Of a stretch of 64,000 nt of DNA, positions 45,783 through 53,591 are shown piece after piece. Position 1 is the stretch's first letter, and each line of letters opens with the position of its first letter. This DNA comes from Calditrichia bacterium (GTDB lineage Bacteria; Calditrichota; Calditrichia; RBG-13-44-9; J075), in assembly GCA_020635015.1 (NCBI GenBank), contig JACKAP010000002.1, positions 434,001-498,000 of the forward strand. The letters run 5' to 3'. The position numbers were made by a program, and so were the translations under genes. Under the pieces are notes generated by a model, which saw only the letters and a program-made list of their open reading frames with translations, had not been told where the DNA came from and searched no databases.

Positions 45783-46757
45783 CTACAGCCGGTACTCGAA
45801 GTTTGCTTCCGAAGAACGGATGCGATTCCCGAATTCATCCACCGCCCAGATCACCCAGGTATATTCCGAGACATCCAGCGGCTGATCGATTTGGAACGCC
45901 TGCTGCCCGGCGGGAATGGCTTCTTTGGTCCAAAACGGCGTCGCTTCCACAAAGATCCCGGAGCGTTTAAAAACTTCGATCCGGTAGCTATGGGCAAAGC
46001 CGGGATCGTAGGGTTCCCATTCCAGCAACGGGGTTGCAGTCTGCACGATGGCATTTCCCAGCGGGGCGCGGCAGGAGATCACCTCCCGCATCACCCGGCG
46101 GATACGGCTGCGGCCCACCTCCACCCGGCGCGCGAATTTATCTCTGACGCTGAAACGGAAATCATAGATCAGAATTTCCGAAAAACGGTCGAAATCGATC
46201 AAACGCCCGGAAAATCCCTTGTAGCGCCCGTCGGTGAAATCGAAGCGTAAAAATCCGGCAGAATCGAGTTCGCTCACCTCCCAGAACACCGAATCGACAT
46301 CATTGTCCGGGTCGGAGATCTCCGCCTCGATCACAAAAAAGTATTCCGAAGGAATCGAGCCCGGTTTATCGAGCACCGCGCTGTAGACATCCATCCGGTC
46401 GATCACCGGCAGGGCATTCAGTTCGCGCGGCGCCAGGCTGATCTTCTCCAGATCCCCCCAGCGCACCTCGGCGGAATCGCTAAAGTATCCCGCTTTTGAA
46501 AAATAAAGCCAGCCGTCACTGGGCAAAATGGCCTCAAAACGGAAACCTCCCTGGGCATCGGTGACCGTCTGCAGCGCTCCCTCCTGCCAGGATACCGCCA
46601 CCCCCTCCAGCGGTTGGCGCAGGGTAAAGGTCTCCACCATTCCCTCCAGCGTCACATAGGGATAGTCGGGATGCCGGGGGTCGAGGATGTTATTGCGCGG
46701 GGCCTCGCAGCCCCAGAGCGTGAAAAGGAGTACGAGCGCGATAGAAAACCATTTGGA
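45783..46757 (-). CDS. Putative lipoprotein, start codon displaced by repeats
   Basis: About 325 residues of supported sequence. KWFSIALVLLFTLWGC is a lipoprotein signal with lipobox LWGC, then EAPRNNILDPRHPDYPYV, the DPxHPDY pattern of surface lipoproteins in FCB-like bacteria. A carboxypeptidase-regulatory-like beta domain (VTLEGMVETF ... TDAQGGFRFEAIL) follows, then two Ig-like or Fn3-like regions (ISDPDNDVDSVFW; ATPLLEWEPYDPGFAHSYRIEV). There is no ATG, GTG or TTG in frame near the signal peptide: the codons upstream (46758-46790) are the CGGAGTG heptamer array. The gene has probably lost or changed its start by repeat invasion, or a base error hides it. It lies 33 bp upstream of the sigma-54 regulator. 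Confidence 0.7.
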   Translation of the reverse strand, partial: SKWFSIALVLLFTLWGCEAPRNNILDPRHPDYPYVTLEGMVETFTLRQPLEGVAVSWQEGALQTVTDAQGGFRFEAILPSDGWLYFSKAGYFSDSAEVRWGDLEKISLAPRELNALPVIDRMDVYSAVLDKPGSIPSEYFFVIEAEISDPDNDVDSVFWEVSELDSAGFLRFDFTDGRYKGFSGRLIDFDRFSEILIYDFRFSVRDKFARRVEVGRSRIRRVMREVISCRAPLGNAIVQTATPLLEWEPYDPGFAHSYRIEVFKRSGIFVEATPFWTKEAIPAGQQAFQIDQPLDVSEYTWVIWAVDEFGNRIRSSEANFEYRL

Positions 46758-46780
46758 CGAATGCGGAGTGCGGAGTGCGG

Positions 46781-46904
46781 AGTGCGGAATTAAAGACGTG
46801 GAACGAGGAGCATCGAGCGTGGAGCGATTCAGATTTATCAATAACCAATAACGGCGAAGCCCAATGACGCGCACAGCGCTAATGACGGCGGAGCCCAATG
46901 ACAC
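46781..46904 (-). repeat. Long inverted repeat, right copy
   Basis: Inverted match of 43884-44000, with about 86 identical bases and a 7-base insertion near 46808. It includes family 1 mini-hairpin units. Confidence 0.85.
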
Positions 46905-47035
46905 GAGACCAATTACACCGATGGCCAATGGTGTGCGAAGCGCCAATAACAGCCGAAAACTCAAGAACGCCCGTAGGGCCAATGACACGAAGCCAATGAC
47001 AGCAGAAGACTCAATGACGCGCAATGCGCCAATAA
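46846..47035 (+). repeat. Mini-hairpin array, family 1, locus 3 (about 12 units)
   Basis: CAATGAC-type linkers alternate with GGC-GAA-GCC, GCGC-ACA-GCGC, GGC-GGA-GCC, GCG-AAG-CGC, GCCC-GTA-GGGC and GCGC-AAT-GCGC. Some units are degenerate. It lies between the lipoprotein gene and the MrfA-like helicase stop. Confidence 0.85.
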
Positions 47036-47111
47036 CACCTCTGAAACAATTTAACAATTTAACAATACAACCATTTACCATTGAGCATTTACCATTCACC
47101 ATTGAGCATTA

Positions 47112-49391
47112 TCACGAATTTTCAATTTGTTGCAGCACAAACGTCAGCAGCTTCTGGGCGTAGCGCTTGGCAGTCTCGCCGATCTCCAGGGCCGGGCCGG
47201 TGCAGGAGGGACATCCCGCTTCGCAGGCACAGCCGCTCACCAGGCGCAGGCAGCCCTCCAGGGTGGGACGGGGATCGTTGAACATTTTGAAGCTCAATCC
47301 CACCCCGCCCGGGAAATTGTCGTAAAGATAGACCACCGGCAGTTGGGAAAATGGCGAGCGCACCATCGGCACCGCCCGGATATCGGACGGGTCACACATC
47401 AGGTACACCGGGGCGATATTTCGCAGCAGGTTGGCCACGGCCTGCAGAGCGCTGCTCAGCTCGCTGGCGGCGATGCCCAGCAGCCCGGCACAATCCGCGG
47501 GCAGATCGATCCAGAAAGCGCTGGTGGCCATCTCGATCTCCGGCAGGAACACCCGCCCGGAGCCGACATTCTCGTGGGTAAAGAGCTTGATCTTCTTATA
47601 GCCGGTAGTGACCATGTTGACATTGATCTCGCCGAACACCAGCCCGACTTGCCCCCGGGGCTTTTCCTCATCGACGCTGAGCACCTTGATGTCGGTCTTG
47701 GTGATCGCGTCGGTGTAATAATCCAGGTCGACCTGGCGCACATAGGCTTTTTTGCGCTCCCAGTCGAGCTTATCGACATGATACTGCAGGCTCCCGTGCA
47801 TATAAATCGCCTCCTGGTGCACCAGCATCGGCGCGCTGAAGAGATCCGTCTCGCCGATGACGCTATCATCGCGGGTGGTGTCGATAATCACCACATTATC
47901 CGGGGAGGCGCTGCGCAGGCTGACCTCTTCTGCCGGGTAGATCTCGCTCATCCAGTGATATTTGTCGCCGCTCTTGCGCAGCACGCTCTTATCCGCCAGG
48001 TAATCCAGCACCTCACGGGTAGCCACCGGACTGAAGACTTCATCCTCCCGGAAGGGAATCTCGAAGGCGGCGCATTTCAGGTGGCTCATCAAGATCAGCA
48101 GATTATCGGGATCGACGATCCCGTGCTCCGGTGATTTTTCGAAAAAATATTCCGGATGATTGATAATGTATTGATCGAGCGGCGAGCTGCTCGCCACCAT
48201 GATCGCCAGCGAGGTGGTGCTGCGCCGTCCCGCTCGCCCGGCCTGCTGCCAGGCGCTGGCGATGGAGCCGGGATAGCCGGCCATCACCGCCACGTCCAGC
48301 TGGCCGATGTCGATACCCAGCTCCAGGGCGTTGGTGCTGACCACACTGAGCACCTCTCCGGAGCGCAGTCCCTGCTCGATCTCCCGCCGCTCCAGGGGCA
48401 GGTAGCCCCCGCGGTAGCCGCGAATACGGTTTTGCGGCAGGTGCAGGCTGCGCGCCTGCTCCTTGAGATAGCGCAGCAGCACCTCCACCCGCACCCGGCT
48501 GCGGGCGAAGACGATCGACTGCACTCCGGTCTCCAGGAACAACCGCGCCAGGCGGTTCACCTCGCTCAGCACCGAGCGGCGGATGCCCAGCTCGCGGTTG
48601 ACCACCGGCGGATTATAAAGAATATAATGTTTCCGTCCCCGCGGCGCGCCGTTGCGGTCGATCAATTCCACCGGCGCTTCGACGATCTTTTCCGCCAGTT
48701 CTTTGGGGTTGGCGATGGTCGCAGAGCAGCAGATAAATTGAGGGTCGCTGCCGTAAAAGCGGGCGATGCGCTTCAGGCGGCGCAGCACGTTGGCGAGGTG
48801 GCTGCCGAACACCCCCCGGTAGGTATGCACCTCGTCGATCACCACGTAGCGGAGATTCTCGAAGAGCTTCAGCCAGATGGTATGATGGGGCAGGATGCCC
48901 TGGTGAAGCATATCCGGATTGGTCATCACAATATGACCGGCGCGGCGGATCGCCTGGCGGGCCGAGACCGGAGTATCGCCGTCAAAGGTGTAGGTTTTGA
49001 TATCCACATCCAGCTTGCCGGTCAGGTCGTGCAATTCGTGATATTGATCCTGGGCTAAGGCCTTGGTCGGGAATAAATACAGGGCGCGCGATTCCGGATC
49101 TTCCAAAATGCGATTCAGCACCGGGAGATTATAACCGAGGGTTTTGCCCGAGGCGGTCGGCGTCACCAGCACCACATGATTGCCGCTGCGCACCTGCCGG
49201 TAGGCCTCTGCCTGATGCGAATACAGCCGGCGGATACCTTTCGTCTCCAGCGCTTTTTTCAAGCGACTGTCCACGCTATCAGGAAAATCCGCATACTCCG
49301 CCGCCTGCTCCGGCACCACCTGCCAGTGAGTGACGTTGGATAGGAAATCCGGTTGGGACTTGAGATATTGGATTAATTGCTCTAACGTCAT
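47112..49391 (-). CDS. mrfA: MrfA/YprA-like DEAD/DEAH helicase
   Basis: 759 residues. Superfamily 2 helicase: motif I TPTASGKT at 77-84, DEVH at 186-189, CCSATIANP (motif III), and motif VI region QQAGRAGRRS. A large C-terminal DUF1998-type domain ends in the cluster C721-x-C723-x3-C727-x2-C730 (CACEAGCPSC), as in MrfA proteins. In Bacillus subtilis, MrfA unwinds DNA and works with the exonuclease MrfB to repair mitomycin C damage outside the UvrABC route. The matching MrfB-like gene lies at 24517. There is no neighbouring partner here. No strong ribosome site before the ATG. Confidence 0.9.
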   Translation of the reverse strand: MTLEQLIQYLKSQPDFLSNVTHWQVVPEQAAEYADFPDSVDSRLKKALETKGIRRLYSHQAEAYRQVRSGNHVVLVTPTASGKTLGYNLPVLNRILEDPESRALYLFPTKALAQDQYHELHDLTGKLDVDIKTYTFDGDTPVSARQAIRRAGHIVMTNPDMLHQGILPHHTIWLKLFENLRYVVIDEVHTYRGVFGSHLANVLRRLKRIARFYGSDPQFICCSATIANPKELAEKIVEAPVELIDRNGAPRGRKHYILYNPPVVNRELGIRRSVLSEVNRLARLFLETGVQSIVFARSRVRVEVLLRYLKEQARSLHLPQNRIRGYRGGYLPLERREIEQGLRSGEVLSVVSTNALELGIDIGQLDVAVMAGYPGSIASAWQQAGRAGRRSTTSLAIMVASSSPLDQYIINHPEYFFEKSPEHGIVDPDNLLILMSHLKCAAFEIPFREDEVFSPVATREVLDYLADKSVLRKSGDKYHWMSEIYPAEEVSLRSASPDNVVIIDTTRDDSVIGETDLFSAPMLVHQEAIYMHGSLQYHVDKLDWERKKAYVRQVDLDYYTDAITKTDIKVLSVDEEKPRGQVGLVFGEINVNMVTTGYKKIKLFTHENVGSGRVFLPEIEMATSAFWIDLPADCAGLLGIAASELSSALQAVANLLRNIAPVYLMCDPSDIRAVPMVRSPFSQLPVVYLYDNFPGGVGLSFKMFNDPRPTLEGCLRLVSGCACEAGCPSCTGPALEIGETAKRYAQKLLTFVLQQIENS

Positions 49392-49654
49392 AATTAATGG
49401 TAAATTTTTGAATTACAACAAAGATGTTTATTGAACCACGGATAAATACCGATGAACACGGATTTTTTTAAGCCACGAATATTCACGAATAGACCCGAAT
49501 CCCCAAAATGCAAAAGGCAGCGTGCTGAAATCGGAATGAGGCGCCATAATCAATGGCACGCGAAGCGTCAATGACGCAAAGCCAATGACGTGCGCAGCAC
49601 CAATGACAATTCACCAACGATGTAACAATTTAGCAATGTGACAGCTAGCCGTCA
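49392..49654. repeat. Intergenic repeats including family 1, locus 4
   Basis: 49433-49500 has CCACGGATAAATACCGATGA and GCCACGAATATTCACGAATA type repeats. 49551-49612 is a family 1 mini-hairpin array (ACGC-GAA-GCGT, GC-AAA-GC, GTGC-GCA-GCAC). No gene. Confidence 0.75.
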
Positions 49655-50149
49655 CTATTTTCTTTCCAACTGCTGCAAAAAAATCGCCGCGTCCTCAATC
49701 TGGTATTCATTGAACACTTTGATCCGGTTATTCTCCAGCAGGGTGGTGGTGACGCCGCTGCCCTTGACCTTGCGCCCGGAAAAACTGCCGTCATAGATCA
49801 GCTGGCTGCCGCAGGAGGGGCTGTTCTCCTTGAGGATCGCCATACGGATCTGGTGTTTACGGGCCAGGTGCAGAGCGGCACGGGCGCCGCGAAGAAACCG
49901 TTCGGTCAAATCCTCGCCGTCGGCCGTGATCACTCTGGCGTATTCCGCCAGCACCAGGGCCCCGTCGCCGCCGTCAATTTCTGCTGCCGGGCGGGGTACT
50001 GCCAGGCCGCCCTCCACTTCCGGGCATACCGGCACCAGCCGGCCTTCCTGTTGCCATTGGCGCAGCAGCCGGTGATCCACCTCAATCTTCTTCGCATCAT
50101 AGCGCACAATCTGCCCCAGCAGACAGGCACTGATCAATATCTTCTCCAT
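49655..50149 (-). CDS. tudS: DUF523 / TudS-like 2-thiouracil desulfurase
   Basis: 164 residues from the ATG at 50149. Conserved cysteines: Cys9 in ISACLLG, Cys42 in VCPEVEGGLA and Cys113 in ENSPSCGS. These are the residues that hold the [4Fe-4S] cluster in TudS, which removes sulfur from 2-thiouracil. GGLAVPRP and a central ADGEDLTERF match the DUF523 family. It probably acts in thiobase detoxification or RNA-derived base salvage; the substrate here is inferred. Cytoplasmic. It stands alone between repeat regions. Confidence 0.88.
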   Translation of the reverse strand: MEKILISACLLGQIVRYDAKKIEVDHRLLRQWQQEGRLVPVCPEVEGGLAVPRPAAEIDGGDGALVLAEYARVITADGEDLTERFLRGARAALHLARKHQIRMAILKENSPSCGSQLIYDGSFSGRKVKGSGVTTTLLENNRIKVFNEYQIEDAAIFLQQLERK

Positions 50150-50551
50150 ACGGAGCAAAAATACACAATTTTTTGCGTTTGAACAGTATTTTTATTTACC
50201 GGTGTAAAAAACCATTACATGGGCATGGCATCCCCGGCCATACATAGTTTTTTTGCCACGAATATACACGAATCGCCGCGAATAGAACCTTCCGATAAAA
50301 TCATTGGCGAATATAGAGATAATCTGCTACATTCCTGCCGAACCTTTACGAAAAGGGCGTAATTTTTAAATCCACGGATTACACGGATTACACGGATTAA
50401 GACTGAAGCATAAATGTATATGGGTAGATGGGTAAATGGGTTTGAGGTCTGCCTTTCCCCATACACACATACACCCATCTACCCATAAACAAATCAGTGA
50501 AAATCCGTGTAATCTGTGGACGAAAAAAATCCTGGAATACGCTTTCTCAGT
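50150..50551. repeat. Repeat-rich intergenic region
   Basis: No gene seen. CCACGAATATACACGAATCG (50254-50273), ACGGATTACACGGATTACAC (50376-50395) and its partner AATCCGTGTAATCTGTGGAC (50493-50521), and an ATGGGTA-type inverted pair (50418-50445 with 50460-50486). Confidence 0.7.
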
Positions 50552-51703
50552 ATGAATAAATTCACTCAAAATGGTTCATCCCACGCCTTATTCGCGGTTT
50601 GCCTGCCGGGATTGGCGCCGGTGTTGCGCCGGGAGATGGTGGAGCTGCGGCTTGCCCTGGCGGGGCCGGAAGATAACGGCGGGGTGATGTTTTCGGGCAA
50701 AACTGAAGACATCTACCGCGCCAACCTGCAGCTGCGCAGCGCCTCGCGCATCCTGCTGCGGCTGGGGAGCTTTTATGCCGGCGGTTTTCCGGAATTGAAG
50801 CGCAAGGTCCGGCGACTTCCCTGGGCGGATATGTTAACCCCCAAGACACATTTCGAGTTGCGAGTGACCTGTCATAAATCACGTCTTTACCATTCCGGGG
50901 CGGTGGCGGAGCGGGTGGCGGATGCCATTCACCAGCAATGCGGCGCCCAACCGGTCCCGGCAGGCAGCAGCGCTGACGATGAAGGAGGCGCTTCCCAATT
51001 GATTGTGGTGCGGCTGCTGCGCGATCACTGCACCGTCAGCATCGACACCTCCGGGGAGGGTCTGCATCGGCGCGGTTATCGGCAAGCCACCGCCAAGGCG
51101 CCGCTGCGCGAGACCCTGGCGGCGGCGATGCTGCTGGCTGCCGGCTGGGACGACCGCGCGCCCTTGCTTGATCCCTTCTGCGGTTCCGGCACCATCGCCA
51201 TCGAGGCGGCATTGCTGGCGCGCCACCTTGCCCCGGGGCTGCAGCGGCGCTTCGCGTTTATGGACTGGCCGGATTTCCGGAGTGATCTCTGGGAAACGCT
51301 GCTGGCCGAAGCACAGGCTGCCGCCCGTACCGATGTCCCCCCGATCCAGGCATCCGACCGCGACGCCGGCGCCATCGACGCGGCCATCGCCAATGCCGAA
51401 CGTGCCGGGGTGGGCGATGCCATCGATTTTTCCTGCCGGGCGTTCTCCGCCATCGAGCCGCTTCCCGGGCCGGGATGGATCGTCACCAATCCGCCTTATG
51501 GCAAACGGGTCAGCGAAGGACAGGATCTGCGCAACCTCTATGCAAAGCTGGGACAGGTGCTGCGCAGCCAATGCCCCGGCTGGCGGTTTGGGGTGCTGTG
51601 CGGGGAGCGGGAGCTTTTTGGTTATAGCGGATTGCAGGTAAACGACAGTATGGCGTGGGATAATGGGGGGATTAAGGTGTGGTTTCAGAAGGGGACTATA
51701 TGA
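50552..51703 (+). CDS. THUMP-domain RNA methyltransferase (RlmL/Trm-like)
   Basis: 383 residues from the ATG at 50552. An N-terminal THUMP-like region (about 10-160; SSHALFAVCLPGLAPVLRREM) binds RNA. The UPF0020 methyltransferase domain (about 165-375) has DPFCGSGT at about 207-214 and NPPYG at about 313-317. It matches the single-domain class of 23S rRNA m2G or tRNA guanine methyltransferases. The product acts on RNA with S-adenosylmethionine; the exact base is not known. The stop overlaps the ATG of the following oxidase gene (ATGA), implying coupled translation of two unrelated enzymes. Confidence 0.9.
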   Translation: MNKFTQNGSSHALFAVCLPGLAPVLRREMVELRLALAGPEDNGGVMFSGKTEDIYRANLQLRSASRILLRLGSFYAGGFPELKRKVRRLPWADMLTPKTHFELRVTCHKSRLYHSGAVAERVADAIHQQCGAQPVPAGSSADDEGGASQLIVVRLLRDHCTVSIDTSGEGLHRRGYRQATAKAPLRETLAAAMLLAAGWDDRAPLLDPFCGSGTIAIEAALLARHLAPGLQRRFAFMDWPDFRSDLWETLLAEAQAAARTDVPPIQASDRDAGAIDAAIANAERAGVGDAIDFSCRAFSAIEPLPGPGWIVTNPPYGKRVSEGQDLRNLYAKLGQVLRSQCPGWRFGVLCGERELFGYSGLQVNDSMAWDNGGIKVWFQKGTI

Positions 51704-52977
51704 GCAACCGATCTTCCTCCGCCCAGCAGCGGCAAAAACAAATCTACCTCGCCGGTCTGGCCGGAAAAAAGCCGCCGGTCCCGGTAGACATGGCAGAACT
51801 GGAGCGGCGGGCGCTACGGAGGATGTCGCGCGATGCCGCAGCGGCGATCGGCGGCGGCGCCGGGAGGGAGGACACCATGCAGGCCAATCGCGAGGCGTTC
51901 TCCCGCTGGCAGATCCTTCCCCGGATGCTCCGCGATGTCTCTGCTCTCGACACGTCCATCGAGCTCTTCGGACAGCGCCTGCCCGCTCCCCTGCTGCTGG
52001 CGCCGGTGGGCGGTTTGGGCCTGGTGCATAAGGGCGCCGATGTCGCCGCCGCCCGGGCCGCCGCCAAGGAAGGGATCCCGATGATCTTCTCCAGCCAGGC
52101 CTCCCGCCCGATGGAAGCCTGCGCCGCCGTCATGGGCGCATCTCCGCGCTGGTTCCAGCTCTATTGGAGCCAGTCCGATGAGCTGACCGCCAGCTTCCTC
52201 TCCCGGGCGGAAGCCTGTGGCTGCAGCGCCATCGTGCTCACCCTGGACACCACCCTGCTGGGCTGGCGCACCCGCGACCTGGACTGCGGCTACCTGCCTT
52301 TCCTGCACGGGCAGGGACTGGCCCAATATACCAGCGATCCGGTCTTTCAAGCCTTGTGCGAACAGCCCCTGCCGGCAGATGAGGCCGCCCCGCCGCGCAC
52401 GGTCAATCTGAGCACCCTGCGCGTGCTGGTCGAGGTGATGCGCACCCACCCGGGCAGCTTCTGGGGCAACCTGTTTTCCGGCAAACCGCTGCAGGCGATG
52501 CGCCACTTCATCCGCATCTTTTCCCGCCCCTCCCTCAGCTGGGAAGACCTGCCCTTCCTGCGCCGCCACACCCGGCTGCCCCTGCTGTTGAAAGGCATCC
52601 TCCATCCCGATGATGCCCGCAAAGCCCGGGATCTGGGCATCGACGGCATCATCGTCTCCAATCACGGAGGGCGGCAACTCGACGGGGCGATCGGCGCTCT
52701 CAGCACCCTGCCGGAGGTGGTCAAGGCGGTGGATGGCGCCATGCCGGTGCTCTTCGACAGCGGTATTCGCGGCGGGGCGGATATCTTCAAGGCCCTGGCC
52801 CTGGGCGCCCGGGCGGTGTGCATCGGCCGCCCCTACGTCTACGGCCTCGCCCTCGCCGGAGAAACCGGGGTGCGGGAGGTGCTGCAAAATCTAAGAGCGG
52901 ATTTCGAGATCACCATGGGCCTGGCCGGATGCCGGCATATTGGCGAGATTACCCCCGAAACATTGGTTCCGGCCTAA
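51700..52977 (+). CDS. FMN-dependent alpha-hydroxy-acid oxidase/dehydrogenase
   Basis: 425 residues. TIM-barrel FMN enzyme of the glycolate/lactate oxidase family: PAPLLLAPVGGLGL (FMN-binding), WFQLYWSQ, VLTLDTTLLGWRTRD, active-site SNHGGRQLDG with the catalytic His at about 322, DSGIRGGADI, and GRPYVYGLALAG. It oxidises an L-2-hydroxy acid to the 2-keto acid and, depending on subtype, uses oxygen or another acceptor. Lactate 2-monooxygenase-like members share the general length. The substrate cannot be read from the sequence. It is translationally coupled to the methyltransferase gene upstream. Confidence 0.88.
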   Translation: MSNRSSSAQQRQKQIYLAGLAGKKPPVPVDMAELERRALRRMSRDAAAAIGGGAGREDTMQANREAFSRWQILPRMLRDVSALDTSIELFGQRLPAPLLLAPVGGLGLVHKGADVAAARAAAKEGIPMIFSSQASRPMEACAAVMGASPRWFQLYWSQSDELTASFLSRAEACGCSAIVLTLDTTLLGWRTRDLDCGYLPFLHGQGLAQYTSDPVFQALCEQPLPADEAAPPRTVNLSTLRVLVEVMRTHPGSFWGNLFSGKPLQAMRHFIRIFSRPSLSWEDLPFLRRHTRLPLLLKGILHPDDARKARDLGIDGIIVSNHGGRQLDGAIGALSTLPEVVKAVDGAMPVLFDSGIRGGADIFKALALGARAVCIGRPYVYGLALAGETGVREVLQNLRADFEITMGLAGCRHIGEITPETLVPA

Positions 52978-53131
52978 CATTCCGGCTGCTTTTGCCACAG
53001 AGGCACAGAGTTCATAGAGGAGATGAAGGATGAAGGGAAATGTATTGTTGATGGGTGAATGGGTGAATGAGTTAATGGGTAAAAACGGACGCGGTATCAT
53101 AATCTTTTAAACCCATTCACCCATCAACCCA
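52978..53131. repeat. CCACAGAG half-repeat and ATGGGTGA inverted pair
   Basis: GCCACAGAGGCACAGAG (52995-53011) has no partner here. ATGGGTGAATGGGTG (53051-53077) faces ACCCATTCACCCATCA (53110-53127). Confidence 0.75.
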
Positions 53132-53329
53132 TTAACTTTTTTCACAATTTGAGATTTTAGTCACATAATCAATCCTCACTCGTCCCTTTATTGAATTCCC
53201 GGCAATCACCCGGTCTCGCAATTCCTGTATTGCCGGTTGTGAACTCAACGTGCTTTCCGCGCCCAGATCATTACAGATACCCGGCCCGGAGTTATAAAGC
53301 ATCCCCAATTTCCAGATCTTCTTCGACAT
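53132..53329 (-). CDS. Doubtful small ORF (65 aa)
   Basis: MSKKIWKLGMLYNSG ... RVRIDYVTKISNCEKS. There is no strong ribosome site and no recognised family. Composition is plausible for a small protein, but nothing else supports it. The remaining sequence to 53591 shows no feature apart from AAAGGAGG just before the next gene. Confidence 0.2.
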   Translation of the reverse strand: MSKKIWKLGMLYNSGPGICNDLGAESTLSSQPAIQELRDRVIAGNSIKGRVRIDYVTKISNCEKS

Positions 53330-53591
53330 GTTGCCTGATATTCCGAAAGCAATATCTGCTTTCGAACAGGGCTATTTTTTTCATTTCGACCGCTGCGAAA
53401 AATAACTTTCGTTTCACCAAAAAAAGGAGGCCACCACACCTTGCAGCAAAAGCGGCAAAATTGTAACCATCATTCAACATGGTCGCAATTCAAGTTTCAT
53501 TTTGTGATCGTTCTTTAGAAGCCTTCATACTTCTTAAAACGGTCTTATTCATTTATTTATTACCCAAAACAAGCACTAAAGGAGGATTTTT

